Shown one piece after another: positions 48,042 through 57,270 of a stretch of 64,000 bases of DNA (position 1 is the stretch's first letter; each line of letters starts with the position of its first letter). A program made the position numbers and the translations under genes. This DNA comes from Streptomyces sp. NBC_00250 (GTDB lineage Bacteria; Actinomycetota; Actinomycetes; Streptomycetales; Streptomycetaceae). The notes below the pieces were generated by a model. It saw nothing but the letters and a program-made list of their open reading frames with translations, was not told the origin of the DNA and searched no databases. The DNA lies in assembly GCF_036192275.1 (NCBI RefSeq), contig NZ_CP108088.1, forward strand, positions 4,093,501-4,157,500, given 5' to 3'.

Positions 48042-50081
48042 GTGTCCGTGTCCGTGCCCGTGTCCGACGATCCCCTCGCGCGCGAACGCGCCCATCTGAC
48101 CTCGTCCCGCGCCGCACTGCGCGCGATGCGCGAGGACGTGGAGGCGCTCGACATCAAGGACGTCACCGCGAACTGGGTCAACGCGGTGGTGCTCGGGCGG
48201 CAGATCGAGGACCGCATCAAGGCGCTGGCCGACCTGTCCCACACGCCGCTGTTCTTCGGGCGGCTCGACTACCTGCACACCACGCAGGAAGGGCAGCGGT
48301 TCTACATCGGGCGGCGGCACGTCCACGACGCCGACGGCGACCCGATGGTGATCGACTGGCGTGCGCCGGTCTCGCAGCCGTACTACCAGGCCTCGAAGAA
48401 GGACCCGCAGGACGTCGGACTGCGCCGGCGCTTCGGCTACACGGGCGGCGAGCTCACCGCGTACGAGGACGAGCACCTCTCCGACCCCGAGGAGCTGGAG
48501 CAGACCAGCCGACTGCTCCAGGCGGAGATCGAACGGCCGCGTGTCGGTCCGATGCGGGACATCGTCGCGACGATCCAGCCCGAGCAGGACGGGATCGTCC
48601 GGTCGGATCTCTCCGGGACCGTGTGCGTCCAGGGAGGGCCCGGGACCGGTAAGACGGCCGTCGGTCTGCACCGTGTCGCCTATCTGCTGTACGCGCACCG
48701 GGAGCGGCTCGCCCGTACCGGGACGCTCGTCATCGGGCCGAACCGGTCCTTCCTCCACTACATCGAGCAAGTCCTTCCCGCGCTCGGCGAGTTGGAGGTG
48801 AAGCAGGCCACCGTCGACGATCTCGTCGGCGGCCGGGTCGAGGTGCGGGGCACGGACGAGGCCGCGACCGCCGTCGTCAAGGGTGACGCCCGGATGGCGG
48901 AGCTGCTGCGGCGCGCGGTGCGTTCGCACGCGGCGCTGCCGAAGGAGTCCCTGATGGTGGTGCGCGGCTCGCGCCGCTGGCGGGTGCCCGCGTACGAACT
49001 GGAGGAGATCGTCCAGGAGTTGATGGACCGTGACATCCGGTACGGGGCCGCCCGTGAGGCGCTGCCGCAGCGCATCGCGCACGCCGTCCTGGTCCGGATG
49101 GAGCAGGCGGGCGAGGCACCCGACGACCGGGTGCAGAACGCGGTCGCGCGGAACACGGCGGTGAAGGCCGTCGTGAAGGAGTGCTGGCCGCTGGTGGAGC
49201 CCGCGAAGCTGGTGCTCCGGCTGCTCGGCGACGCGGAGTTCCTCGCGGAGCACGCCGAGGGGCTGTTCACCGAGGACGAGCAGAAGCTGCTGCTGTGGGC
49301 GAAGCCCGCGCGGAGCGTGAAGACGGCGAAGTGGTCGGCGGCGGACGCGGTCCTCGTCGACGAGGCCCAGGACCTGGTGGAGCGGACGCACTCGCTCGGC
49401 CATGTCGTCCTCGACGAGGCGCAGGACCTGTCCCCGATGCAGTACCGGGCGGTGGGCCGGCGCTGCACGACCGGCTCGGCGACGATCCTCGGCGACCTGG
49501 CGCAGGGCACGACGCCGTGGGCGACGGCGAGCTGGGCGGAGGCCCTCGGGCATCTGGGGAAGCCGGAGGCGGTGGTGGAGGAGCTGACCGCCGGTTTCCG
49601 TGTGCCGCGTGAGGTCATCGCGTACGCCTCGCGGCTCCTGCCGCACATGTCGCCGGGGCTCGCGGCGGTGGAGTCGGTGCGTGAGAACCCCGGTTCGCTC
49701 GACGTACGCCACACGGACGCGCTCGACCAGGACGTCGTCGCGGCCTGTGTCGAGACGCTCGCCCACGAGGGTTCCATCGGCCTGATCGCCGCCGACGCGC
49801 GGATCGCGCCGCTGGCGGAGGCGCTGACGGCGGCCGGTCTCGCGTACCTCTCCCCCGGCGAGGAGACCACGGCCGAGTCCCGGCTGACCCTGGTCCCGGC
49901 CTCGCTCGCGAAGGGCCTGGAGTACGACTACGTCGTCCTGGACGAGCCGGCGGCGGTCGTCGACGGCGAGCCCGACGAGCGGACCGGCCTGCGACGGCTG
50001 TACGTGGCGCTGACCCGCGCCGTTTCCGGGCTGACGATTCTTCACTCGGCGCCCCTTCCCCACCAGTTGGAACCGGCGTGA
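48042..50081 (+). CDS. HelD-type RNA-polymerase-associated helicase
   Basis: The 679-residue SF1 (UvrD/Rep-like) protein has an N-terminal coiled-coil arm (LARERAHLTSSRAALRAMRE), FFGRLDYLHT, WRAPVSQPYY, Walker A QGGPGTGKTAVG, Walker B DEAQDLSPMQYRAV and the C-terminal motif LVPASLAKGLEYDYVV. HelD proteins bind RNA polymerase and release it from DNA or from rifamycin. The GTG at 48042 has GGAGG 7 nt upstream; the frame is open further up. It overlaps the VOC gene by 4 bp. Confidence 0.85.
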   Translation: MSVSVPVSDDPLARERAHLTSSRAALRAMREDVEALDIKDVTANWVNAVVLGRQIEDRIKALADLSHTPLFFGRLDYLHTTQEGQRFYIGRRHVHDADGDPMVIDWRAPVSQPYYQASKKDPQDVGLRRRFGYTGGELTAYEDEHLSDPEELEQTSRLLQAEIERPRVGPMRDIVATIQPEQDGIVRSDLSGTVCVQGGPGTGKTAVGLHRVAYLLYAHRERLARTGTLVIGPNRSFLHYIEQVLPALGELEVKQATVDDLVGGRVEVRGTDEAATAVVKGDARMAELLRRAVRSHAALPKESLMVVRGSRRWRVPAYELEEIVQELMDRDIRYGAAREALPQRIAHAVLVRMEQAGEAPDDRVQNAVARNTAVKAVVKECWPLVEPAKLVLRLLGDAEFLAEHAEGLFTEDEQKLLLWAKPARSVKTAKWSAADAVLVDEAQDLVERTHSLGHVVLDEAQDLSPMQYRAVGRRCTTGSATILGDLAQGTTPWATASWAEALGHLGKPEAVVEELTAGFRVPREVIAYASRLLPHMSPGLAAVESVRENPGSLDVRHTDALDQDVVAACVETLAHEGSIGLIAADARIAPLAEALTAAGLAYLSPGEETTAESRLTLVPASLAKGLEYDYVVLDEPAAVVDGEPDERTGLRRLYVALTRAVSGLTILHSAPLPHQLEPA

Positions 50082-50497
50082 CCCGCCCCGGGGCCCTGCA
50101 TCACGTCGAGGTGTGGGTGGGCGATCTCGCCGTCGCCGAGGCCAGCTTCGGCTGGCTCCTCGGCGCCCTCGGGTACGAGCCCTTCCAGCGCTGGGAGGGC
50201 GGCCGCAGTTGGGCGCTCGACTCCTGCTACCTCGTCGTCGAGCAGTCCCCGGCCCGCACGTCGGACCGGCACGACCGGCTCCGGCCGGGCCTGAACCACC
50301 TGGCCTTCCACGCCGGCGACCGGGCCGCCGTCGACGCCCTCGTCACCGAGGCGCCGGCGCACGGCTGGCGGCTGCTGTTCGCCGACCGGCATCCGTACGC
50401 GGGAGGCGAGGGCGTCTACGCGGCCTACCTGGAGAACGCCGACGGGTTCGAGGTGGAGCTCGTCGCCGCCACGCAGAAAGACACCGACGAGCGATGA
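50078..50497 (+). CDS. VOC/glyoxalase-fold protein
   Basis: The 139-residue protein opens HHVEVWVGDLAVAEASFGWL, the first beta-alpha-beta-beta-beta unit of the vicinal-oxygen-chelate fold. NHLAFHAGDRAAVDALV and the Glu in GFEVELVA follow, so metal ligands His-His-Glu are plausible. The reaction is unknown. Its GTG start overlaps the HelD stop by 4 bp (GTGA), so the two genes are translationally coupled. Confidence 0.78.
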   Translation: MTRPGALHHVEVWVGDLAVAEASFGWLLGALGYEPFQRWEGGRSWALDSCYLVVEQSPARTSDRHDRLRPGLNHLAFHAGDRAAVDALVTEAPAHGWRLLFADRHPYAGGEGVYAAYLENADGFEVELVAATQKDTDER

Positions 50498-50539
50498 GTT
50501 TCTTCGCGAGCCCCGGTCTATAGGTTGTAGTCGCTGCTG

Positions 50540-50551
50540 AGCACCGGTGCT
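50540..50551. promoter_or_regulatory. 12-bp palindrome AGCACCGGTGCT
   Basis: A perfect dyad lies 33 bp before the ATG of the DHFR-like gene and downstream of the AT-richer gtctataggttgtag stretch. A candidate operator; no regulator is adjacent. Confidence 0.4.
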
Positions 50552-50584
50552 GAGCGGCCGTCGAGAACCTCACGGGAGAACCCG

Positions 50585-51157
50585 ATGCGCACCCTGATCA
50601 GCTCTGCCTTCGTCTCGCTCGACGGTGTCGTGGAGGCCCCCGGCGGCGAGCCCGGTTACCGGAACTCGGGCTGGACCTTCAAGGAGATGGACTTCGTCCC
50701 GGAGGCGTACGCGCTCAAGGGCCAGGAGCAGGAGGAGGCCGGCGCGATGCTCCTCGGCCGGGCGAGCTACGAGGCGTTCAGCGCCGTCTGGCCGGACATG
50801 GAGGACTTCGCCCGCTACAAGACGCTGCCGAAGTACGTGGTGTCCACGACCCTCACCGAGGACGACCTGGTGGACAACTGGGGCGAGATCACGATCCTGC
50901 GCTCGCTCGACGAGGTCGCCGCGCTGAAGGAGACCGAGGGCGGCCCGATCATCATGCACGGCAGCGCCTCGCTGAACCGGGCGCTGTCGGACGCCGGCCT
51001 GATCGACCGGTACCACCTGCTCGTCTTCCCGCTGCTGCTCGGGGCGGGCAAGCGGCTGTTCAGCGAGACGGACAAGGACACGCAGAAGCTGACGCTCGTC
51101 GAGCACGAGGCGTACTCCAACGGCATCCAGAAGAACGTGTTCGACGTCGTCCGCTAG
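50585..51157 (+). CDS. Dihydrofolate reductase-family protein (RibD C-terminal-like)
   Basis: The 190-residue protein belongs to the RibD-C/YwjB group: MRTLISSAFVSLDGVVEAPG, AMLLGRASYEAF, KYVVSTTL, IMHGSASLNRAL and LLVFPLLLGAGKRLF, all consistent with NADPH binding. True folate reductase activity is not assured. The final codons overlap the stop of the convergent APH gene (shared CTAG). Confidence 0.82.
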   Translation: MRTLISSAFVSLDGVVEAPGGEPGYRNSGWTFKEMDFVPEAYALKGQEQEEAGAMLLGRASYEAFSAVWPDMEDFARYKTLPKYVVSTTLTEDDLVDNWGEITILRSLDEVAALKETEGGPIIMHGSASLNRALSDAGLIDRYHLLVFPLLLGAGKRLFSETDKDTQKLTLVEHEAYSNGIQKNVFDVVR

Positions 51158-52068
51158 GAGGTGACGGGCGCCGCGTACTCCGCCAGGGCCTCGGTGCGGG
51201 TGCGGTGGGCGATGGACGCGAGCACCGGGTTCGTCTCGCGGTAGTAGTGCTCGGTCACCAGGCCCCAGGCCAGGGCCCAGCCCCGGCCGCGCGCCCAGGT
51301 CGCGTCGTCGACGCGGGCCGCCTCGCGGAAGAGCGGGCGGGTGTCGGCGGTGAACAGGGTCCAGGCGGGCATCATGTCGCAGGCCGGGTCGCCCGCACCG
51401 ACGCCGCCGAAGTCGATGACGGCGCTCAGCCTGCCCTCGCGGCCGAGCAGGTTGCCGGGCAGCAGGTCGCCGTGGATCCAGACGGGTGCGCCGTCCCACT
51501 GCGGGAGCCGCAGGACCGCCTCCCAGGAGGCGGTCGCGAGCTCGGCGTCGACGAGGCCTTCGGCGCCGAGGTCACGGATCGCGCGCGGCAGGTTGCCTTC
51601 CTCCCACGCGGTGACCGGGCCGCCCCGGGACGCGGCGGGTCCTTCGCTCGCGTCGAGGGAGCGCAGGGCGGCACCGAAGCGGCCCAACTCGGCGGCCGCG
51701 TGGGCGAGATCGGCCAGCGGGACGTTGTGCGTGTCGTCCCCGTCGAGCCAGCGGTAGACCGACCAGGGCAGCGGGAACTCCGCGCTCTCCCCTGCCCGCC
51801 CCACCGGGACGGGGACGTCCAGCGGCAGGTGCGGGCCGAGCAGGGGCAGCCAGCGCTGTTCCCTCTCGACCTGGCGGGCCGCGTACGGGACGCGGGGCAG
51901 CCGTACGACGAGGTCGTCGCCGAGGCGGAACATCGCGTTGTCCGTACCGGCCGAGGCCACGGCCCGTAGCGGAAGTCCCGCCCACTCGGGGAACTGTGCG
52001 GCGACGAGCCGCTCGACGAGCGCGGTGTCGATGTCGAGTTCGCCGGGTTGCATCGGGGTGGCTGCCAT
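51154..52068 (-). CDS. Aminoglycoside phosphotransferase-family kinase
   Basis: The 304-residue protein has the APH/choline-kinase fold: the hinge GTDNAMFRLGDDLVVRLPR, catalytic WIHGDLLPGNLL and metal-binding VIDFGGVGAGDPACDM. The C terminus is helical. The substrate is unclear; similar genes are common in Streptomyces without conferring resistance. The ATG 52068 is preferred; 52053 and 52089 remain possible. Confidence 0.82.
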   Translation of the reverse strand: MAATPMQPGELDIDTALVERLVAAQFPEWAGLPLRAVASAGTDNAMFRLGDDLVVRLPRVPYAARQVEREQRWLPLLGPHLPLDVPVPVGRAGESAEFPLPWSVYRWLDGDDTHNVPLADLAHAAAELGRFGAALRSLDASEGPAASRGGPVTAWEEGNLPRAIRDLGAEGLVDAELATASWEAVLRLPQWDGAPVWIHGDLLPGNLLGREGRLSAVIDFGGVGAGDPACDMMPAWTLFTADTRPLFREAARVDDATWARGRGWALAWGLVTEHYYRETNPVLASIAHRTRTEALAEYAAPVTS

Positions 52069-52137
52069 GCCGGGGAGGCTAGCGGGCATCCCTCGCCCCC
52101 GGCCAGGCGATTTTTCCCGTGAACCCCCGCCCGGCCG

Positions 52138-52827
52138 CTACGCGTCCAGCGCCTCGCGCCACGTCCGTACCGCGTCCGCCGAGACCGGGGCCGCCCAGCC
52201 CTGGGGGCGGGCGGCGCCGCCGATGTGGAAGGCGTCGAGGCCGGCCGCGCGCAGTCCGGGGAGGTGGTCGAGGCGGAGGCCGCCGCCGACGAGGATCTGG
52301 GCCTCGTAGCCGGGCTCGCCAGCGCGGGCGCTCTCGGCCTTGAGAGTGGCCAGGCCGTCGTCGACGCCGGTGGCGGCGCCGGCCGTCAGATAGGTGTCGA
52401 GGCCGGGCAGGTCGGCGAGCCGCTTGCGCAGTCCGTCGCGGTCGGCGGCGCGGTCGATCGCCCGGTGGAAGGTCCAGCGGGCGCCGTCGAGGACGGCGAT
52501 GAGCCGCTCGACGGCCACCAGGTCGGGCTCGCCGTCGGGGGTGAGGAAGCCGAGGACGAACTCGTCGGCGCCCGCCGCGCGCAGTTCCAGGGCACGCCCG
52601 ACCAGTGAGTCGACGTCACCGGCCGCGAAGCCGTCGGTGAGGCGGAGCATCACGCGCAGCGGGATGTCGACGGCGGCGCGGATGGCGGCGAAACCGGCCA
52701 GGGACGGGGTGAGTCCGTCCGCCGCCATGTCGGTGACGAGTTCGAGCCGGTCGGCTCCACCGGTCTGGGCAGCGACCGCGTCTTCCTCGTCGAGGGCGAT
52801 CACCTCAAGGACTGCACGGTTGCTCAT
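52138..52827 (-). CDS. cutC: CutC-family protein
   Basis: The 229-residue TIM-barrel protein shows the CutC features: LEVIALDEEDAVAAQTGGAD, GLTPSLAGFAAIRA, VMLRLTDGF, FVLGFLTPDGEPD, WTFHRAID and ILVGGGLRLDHLPG. CutC was described as a copper-homeostasis protein; its molecular role is still debated. GGAGGAA precedes the ATG. It lies next to the copper cluster on the same strand as the secreted His-rich protein. Confidence 0.88.
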   Translation of the reverse strand: MSNRAVLEVIALDEEDAVAAQTGGADRLELVTDMAADGLTPSLAGFAAIRAAVDIPLRVMLRLTDGFAAGDVDSLVGRALELRAAGADEFVLGFLTPDGEPDLVAVERLIAVLDGARWTFHRAIDRAADRDGLRKRLADLPGLDTYLTAGAATGVDDGLATLKAESARAGEPGYEAQILVGGGLRLDHLPGLRAAGLDAFHIGGAARPQGWAAPVSADAVRTWREALDA

Positions 52828-52879
52828 CGAGCCGATTCCTCCATGAATGCGTCTCTACAGGTCTAGTCCAATGGCCAGC

Positions 52880-53869
52880 CTATCCGTGCGCGTGCTCTCC
52901 CGCATCGTGCGTGGCCTCATCGGCTGCGGGAACGGGTGCCTTGCCGCCACCCGTGGTGACCGTGAAGGCCGCCGTCCGCACCTTGCCCTCGTGCTGGAAG
53001 TCGAGGAACAGACGGTACGTGCCCGCGCTGGGCGCCGTCGCCGTGAAGGAGACGTCCGGACCGGGGCCGCCCTCGTTCGGGTGCACGTGGAGGTAGGCGA
53101 GGTCGCCGTCGCGCAGGGCGACGAGGTGTCCGTACGCCCCGAGGTAGGGCTCCAGGTCGGTGACGGGCTTCCCCGCCTTGGTGACGGTGAGCCGGAGCTC
53201 GCCGGCCTTGCCGGGGTCCAGGGTGCCGCCGAGGCGGACCTGGTAGCCGTCGACGGTGGACGTCGGGGCGACGGCGGGCAGCGGCTTCGGCGCGTACGCC
53301 CCCGGTACGGAGAGGTCGACGCCGAGCGTGATGCCCTTGGCGCCGGGCGCGGCGGGCTTGAAGTCGGCGAAGGCCTTGTAGCCGCCCGCGGCGGGCAGGT
53401 CGGCGGCCACCGACCAGGTGCCGTCGGCCGCCTTCACGGGGTGCAGGTGGCGGAAGGTGTTGAGGTCGCGCGAGGCGACGATGAAGTGCAGTTCCTTGCC
53501 GTGCTCGGTGGTGAACGCGGTGACCTTCTTGCCGGCCTCGTCCTTGATCGAGAACTTCAGGGTGCTCCTGCCCGCGGCGGGGACGGGGGTCTCCATGGCC
53601 AGGGTGTAGCCGCCCTCGGAGACCTGGAGGCCGCCGGGGGTGTCGGCGGCGGGGGCGGCCGCCGTGCCGTCGGCGGCACCTTCCTCGTGTCCGGCGTGCC
53701 CGTCCGCCGCCGCGCTCTTCGAGGGGGTGGACGACGCGGCCGCGTGCTCCCCGTGCGCGGCCTTCGCCGGCTCCTCGACGGGGCCGACGCCCTTGCCCAC
53801 CCCGTACGCGGCCCCGAAGGTCGCGGCGAGCGCGGCGGCATAGGCAGTGATCTTCACTCCGGTGTTCAT
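52880..53869 (-). CDS. Secreted His-rich protein under copper control
   Basis: The 329-residue protein has an N-terminal export helix (MNTGVKITAYAAALAATFGA). A His-rich segment follows (EPAKAAHGEHAAASS, DGHAGHEEG), then two beta-sandwich-like units with conserved His/Met (HFIVASRDLNTFRHLHPV, AYGHLVALRDGDLAYLHVHP), and a His-rich end (THDAGEHAHG). This suits metal binding outside the membrane. Its promoter contains a CsoR-like palindrome. A copper chaperone or scavenger is inferred. Confidence 0.72.
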   Translation of the reverse strand: MNTGVKITAYAAALAATFGAAYGVGKGVGPVEEPAKAAHGEHAAASSTPSKSAAADGHAGHEEGAADGTAAAPAADTPGGLQVSEGGYTLAMETPVPAAGRSTLKFSIKDEAGKKVTAFTTEHGKELHFIVASRDLNTFRHLHPVKAADGTWSVAADLPAAGGYKAFADFKPAAPGAKGITLGVDLSVPGAYAPKPLPAVAPTSTVDGYQVRLGGTLDPGKAGELRLTVTKAGKPVTDLEPYLGAYGHLVALRDGDLAYLHVHPNEGGPGPDVSFTATAPSAGTYRLFLDFQHEGKVRTAAFTVTTGGGKAPVPAADEATHDAGEHAHG

Positions 53870-53925
53870 GGCTGCTCTCCCGTACGTGGGTGGTGGCGGC
53901 CGGCGGTGGCCGTTCGATGCACTTC

Positions 53926-53953
53926 ACCATACCCCTGGGGGGTATCAAGTCAA
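53926..53953 (-). promoter_or_regulatory. CsoR-like operator 1 in the promoter of the secreted protein gene
   Basis: On the minus strand, -35 TTGACT (53948-53953), a 16-bp spacer and -10 TATGGT (53926-53931) enclose ATACCCCTGGGGGGTAT (plus strand, 53929-53945). Confidence 0.75.
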
Positions 53954-53966
53954 GTCGGGGATCTGC

Positions 53967-53995
53967 TTGCGTCGGATACCACAGGGGGGTATACA
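53967..53995 (+). promoter_or_regulatory. CsoR-like operator 2 in the copZ promoter
   Basis: The -35 TTGCGT (53967-53972), 17-bp spacer and -10 TATACA (53990-53995) enclose ATACCACAGGGGGGTAT (53976-53992). Binding here would block RNA polymerase. Confidence 0.75.
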
Positions 53996-54010
53996 TGGAA
54001 CCAGAAGCCG

Positions 54011-54027
54011 ATACCCCCCGAGGGTAT
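54011..54027 (+). promoter_or_regulatory. CsoR-like operator 3 in the copZ leader
   Basis: ATACCCCCCGAGGGTAT lies about 10-25 nt into the predicted transcript and 31 bp before the copZ ATG, as a second site for cooperative repression. Confidence 0.7.
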
Positions 54028-54058
54028 CCACTGAACCGGATTCGACCGAGGAGAAGCC

Positions 54059-54340
54059 ATGGGCTCCTGCTGCACCCCCGACAACAGCTGCTCGACCACG
54101 GAGGCCACCGCCGTCGCGGTCGCCGACAGCACCGTCACGGTCTACGCCGTCTCCGGCATGACCTGCGGCCACTGCAAGTCCGCGATCACCAAGTCCGTCA
54201 GCGCGCTCGACGGCGTCATCTCGGTGGACGTCGACGTCGCCGGCGGTCTGGTGACCGTGACCACGGGCGGCGAGCCCGACGACGCGGCGATCACCGCGGC
54301 GGTCGACGACGCGGGCTACGAGCTCACCGGCCGCGCCTGA
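54059..54340 (+). CDS. copZ: Copper chaperone (HMA domain)
   Basis: The 93-residue protein has an HMA domain with the metal-binding loop [20 protein letters not shown] (Cys-x-x-Cys). An unusual Cys-rich head [11 protein letters not shown] precedes it and may add ligands. It should deliver Cu(I) to CopA. GAGGAG precedes the ATG, two CsoR-like sites lie upstream, and copA follows after 97 bp. Confidence 0.9.
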   Translation: MGSCCTPDNSCSTTEATAVAVADSTVTVYAVSGMTCGHCKSAITKSVSALDGVISVDVDVAGGLVTVTTGGEPDDAAITAAVDDAGYELTGRA

Positions 54341-54437
54341 CCTACAGCCCGCTCAGGGCCTTCCCTCGGCCGCCGGGGCCCGCCCCGTCCCACCCGGGCC
54401 CCGGCCCCCGAACCCGCACGTACGAGGAGCAGGAGCT

Positions 54438-56705
54438 ATGACAACGACGACACCGGGCACCGCCCAGGTCGAGCTCGCCATCGGCGGCATGACCTGCGCC
54501 TCGTGTGCGGCCCGTATCGAGAAGAAGCTCAACCGGATGGACGGGGTCGAGGCCACCGTCAACTACGCGACCGAGAAGGCCAAGGTCACCTTCGACGCCG
54601 ACATCGACGTCGCCGCGCTGATCGCCACCGTCGAGGCCACCGGCTACACCGCCGCCGAGCCCGCGCCCCCCGAGACCGAGGCCCCCGGCGCTCCGGAGGG
54701 CCCCTCCGACGAGGAGAAGGCCGACGCGGCACTGCTGCCCCTCAAGCAGCGGCTGGTCACCGCCGTCTCGCTCGCCGTGCCGGTCATCGCCATGGCGATG
54801 ATCCCGGCGCTCCAGATCGAGTACTGGCAGTGGCTGAGCCTCACGCTCGCCGCGCCGGTCGTCGTGTACGCCGCCTGGCCGTTCCACCGCGCCGCCTGGA
54901 CCAACGCCAAGCACGGCGCCGCCACCATGGACACGCTGATCTCGGTCGGCACCATCGCCGCGTTTCTCTGGTCCCTGTGGGCACTGTTCTTCGGGACCGC
55001 CGGTACGCCGGGGATGACCCACCCGTTCGAGTTCACGATCGCCCGCACCGACGGCGCCGGGAACATCTACCTGGAGGCCGCGGCCGGCGTCACCGCCTTC
55101 ATCCTCGCCGGCCGGTACTTCGAGGCCCGCTCGAAGCGGAAGGCGGGCGCCGCGCTCAAGGCGCTGATGCAGCTGGGCGCCAAGGAGGTCACCGTTCTGC
55201 GCGGCGGCCAGGAGGTCACCGTACCGACGGCCGACCTCCAGGTCGGCGACCGCTTCCTGGTCCGTCCGGGCGAGAAGATCGCCACCGACGGCACCGTCGT
55301 CGAGGGCTCCTCCGCCGTCGACGCCTCCATGCTCACCGGCGAGTCCGTGCCGGTCGAGGTCTCCGTCGGGGACTCCGTCACCGGCGCCACCCTGAACGCC
55401 GGCGGCCGTCTCGTCGTCGAGGCCACCCGCGTCGGGTCCGACACCCAGCTCGCCCGCATGGCCAAGCTCGTCGAGGACGCACAGAACGGCAAGGCCGCCG
55501 CCCAGCGCCTCGCCGACCGGATCTCGGCCGTCTTCGTACCCGTAGTCATCGCGCTCGCGCTCGGCACCCTCGGCTTCTGGCTGGGTACGGGGCAGGGGCT
55601 GACCGCGGCCTTCACCGCCGCCGTGGCCGTACTGATCATCGCCTGCCCCTGCGCCCTCGGCCTGGCCACCCCGACCGCCCTCATGGTCGGCACCGGCCGC
55701 GGCGCGCAGCTCGGCATCCTCATCAAGGGACCCGAGGTCCTGGAGACCACCCGCAAGGTCGACACGATCGTCCTCGACAAGACCGGCACCGTCACCACCG
55801 GCCGGATGACCCTCATCAAGGTCCACACCGCCGAGGGCGTGGACGAGAAGGACGTCCTGCGGCTCGCGGGCGCCCTGGAGCACTCCTCCGAGCACCCGAT
55901 CGCCCAGGCCGTCGCCACCGGCGCCGCCGCCAAGGTGGGGAAGCTGCCCACCCCCGAGGACTTCGCCAACATCCCCGGGCTCGGCGTGCAGGGCATCGTC
56001 GACGGCCACGCCGTCCTCGTCGGCCGCGAGAAGCTCCTCGACGAATGGGCCATGGCACTCCCGGCAGGCCTCAAGTCCGCGAAGGACACCGCCGAGAAGG
56101 CCGGCAAGACCGCGATCGCGGTGGCCTGGGACGGCGAGGCCCGCGCGGTCCTGGAGGTCGCCGACGCGGTGAAGGAGACCAGCGCCGAGGCCATCAAGCG
56201 GCTGCGCGCGCTCGGTCTGACGCCGATCCTGCTGACCGGTGACAACAAGGCGGTCGCGGAGGCCGTCGCCGCCGAGGTCGGCATCGACGAGGTCATCGCG
56301 GAGGTCATGCCGCAGGACAAGGTCGACGTCGTCAAGAAGCTGCAGGCGGAGGGTCGTTCGGTCGCCATGGTCGGCGACGGGGTCAACGACGCGGCCGCGC
56401 TCGCCCAGGCCGACCTCGGTCTGGCCATGGGCACCGGTACGGACGCCGCCATCGAGGCCGGCGACCTGACCCTGGTACGCGGAGACCTGCGGGCCGCGGC
56501 CGACGCCATCCGGCTCTCCCGCAAGACGCTCGGAACGATCCGCTCGAACCTCTTCTGGGCCTTCGCCTACAACGTGGCGGCCCTGCCGCTCGCCGCGGCC
56601 GGACTGCTCAACCCGATGATCGCGGGCGCGGCCATGGCCTTCTCCTCGGTCTTCGTGGTCGGCAACAGCCTGCGCCTGCGGGGCTTCCAGGCCGCCGACC
56701 GCTGA
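54438..56705 (+). CDS. copA: Cu(I)-exporting P1B-type ATPase
   Basis: The 755-residue pump has one N-terminal HMA domain ([17 protein letters not shown]), the transmembrane metal motif [10 protein letters not shown], the phosphorylation site DKTGTVTTG, the P1B His-Pro motif [10 protein letters not shown] and the hinge [10 protein letters not shown]. It exports Cu(I) from the cytoplasm with ATP. It follows copZ and precedes csoR. A ribosome site (aggagcaggagct) and a terminator hairpin downstream are visible. Confidence 0.94.
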   Translation: MTTTTPGTAQVELAIGGMTCASCAARIEKKLNRMDGVEATVNYATEKAKVTFDADIDVAALIATVEATGYTAAEPAPPETEAPGAPEGPSDEEKADAALLPLKQRLVTAVSLAVPVIAMAMIPALQIEYWQWLSLTLAAPVVVYAAWPFHRAAWTNAKHGAATMDTLISVGTIAAFLWSLWALFFGTAGTPGMTHPFEFTIARTDGAGNIYLEAAAGVTAFILAGRYFEARSKRKAGAALKALMQLGAKEVTVLRGGQEVTVPTADLQVGDRFLVRPGEKIATDGTVVEGSSAVDASMLTGESVPVEVSVGDSVTGATLNAGGRLVVEATRVGSDTQLARMAKLVEDAQNGKAAAQRLADRISAVFVPVVIALALGTLGFWLGTGQGLTAAFTAAVAVLIIACPCALGLATPTALMVGTGRGAQLGILIKGPEVLETTRKVDTIVLDKTGTVTTGRMTLIKVHTAEGVDEKDVLRLAGALEHSSEHPIAQAVATGAAAKVGKLPTPEDFANIPGLGVQGIVDGHAVLVGREKLLDEWAMALPAGLKSAKDTAEKAGKTAIAVAWDGEARAVLEVADAVKETSAEAIKRLRALGLTPILLTGDNKAVAEAVAAEVGIDEVIAEVMPQDKVDVVKKLQAEGRSVAMVGDGVNDAAALAQADLGLAMGTGTDAAIEAGDLTLVRGDLRAAADAIRLSRKTLGTIRSNLFWAFAYNVAALPLAAAGLLNPMIAGAAMAFSSVFVVGNSLRLRGFQAADR

Positions 56706-56724
56706 CGGACATCCACTGCCCGAC

Positions 56725-56754
56725 GGGTCCGCCGGTGATTCCACCGGCGGACCC
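56725..56754 (+). terminator. 13-bp hairpin between copA and csoR
   Basis: Arms 56725-56737 and 56742-56754 are perfect around attc. It may attenuate readthrough from copA into csoR, letting csoR be expressed at a lower level. Confidence 0.75.
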
Positions 56755-56787
56755 ACCCTTCCCCGCCGAATCTCCGAGGAGCCCGTC

Positions 56788-57069
56788 GTGGCCGGTTACG
56801 GACAGCACAAGGAAGACATCATCAGACGCCTGCGCCGGATCGAGGGCCAGGTCAGGGGGGTGCAGCGGATGGTCGACGAGGACGTCTACTGCATCGACGT
56901 CCTCACCCAGGTCTCCGCGATCAACGCGGCCCTCCAGTCCTGCGCGGTGGCCCTGCTCGACGAGCACCTGAGCTGCTGCGTCACGGAGGCCATCGCGCAG
57001 GGCGGGGACCAGGCGAAGGAGAAGGTGGGCGAGGCGTCGAAGGCGATCGCCCGGCTGATCCGGACATGA
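56788..57069 (+). CDS. csoR: Copper-sensing repressor CsoR
   Basis: The 93-residue all-helical protein has the CsoR copper ligands Cys35, His60 and Cys64 (VYCIDVLTQV, DEHLSCCVTEA), and RRLRRIEGQVRGVQRMV near the N terminus for DNA contact. It represses its operators until Cu(I) binds. The GTG start has gagga upstream. Palindromes of its expected type lie at 53929, 53976, 54011 and 57274. Confidence 0.93.
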   Translation: MAGYGQHKEDIIRRLRRIEGQVRGVQRMVDEDVYCIDVLTQVSAINAALQSCAVALLDEHLSCCVTEAIAQGGDQAKEKVGEASKAIARLIRT

Positions 57070-57096
57070 CCTAGGTGCCGGACCGGTGGGCCGGTA

Positions 57097-57264
57097 TCAA
57101 CCGCCCTTGTGTGAAGGACAGTCGGCGGACAGCGTGAGACTCAGCCGGAGACAGAGGCCGAGCAGCTGCCGGAGGAGCACCAGCTCCACCGATCCGGGCA
57201 GACCGGAGTCGCAGGCCTTCGCGCAGGGGCGGTTTCGCGTAAGGGTCTTCATGAGGGTCGACAT
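57097..57264 (-). CDS. 55-residue Cys-containing ORF facing operator 4
   Basis: An ATG-started minus-strand frame encodes MSTLMKTLTRNRPCAKACDS, then GSVELVLLRQLLGLCLRLSL and a Cys near the end (ADCPSHKGG). Four Cys residues (14, 18, 37, 49) and a His could bind copper. TACGGT (57271-57276) lies 6 nt before the ATG, next to operator 4, so a leaderless copper-controlled transcript is possible. Codon use is only moderately G/C biased. It could also be a chance frame. Confidence 0.4.
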   Translation of the reverse strand: MSTLMKTLTRNRPCAKACDSGLPGSVELVLLRQLLGLCLRLSLTLSADCPSHKGG

Positions 57265-57270
57265 CCCGCC

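Noticed and set aside
51154..52068. Aminoglycoside resistance gene
   Set aside because: The kinase fold is clear, but no feature specifies an antibiotic substrate, and Streptomyces genomes contain many uncharacterised relatives.
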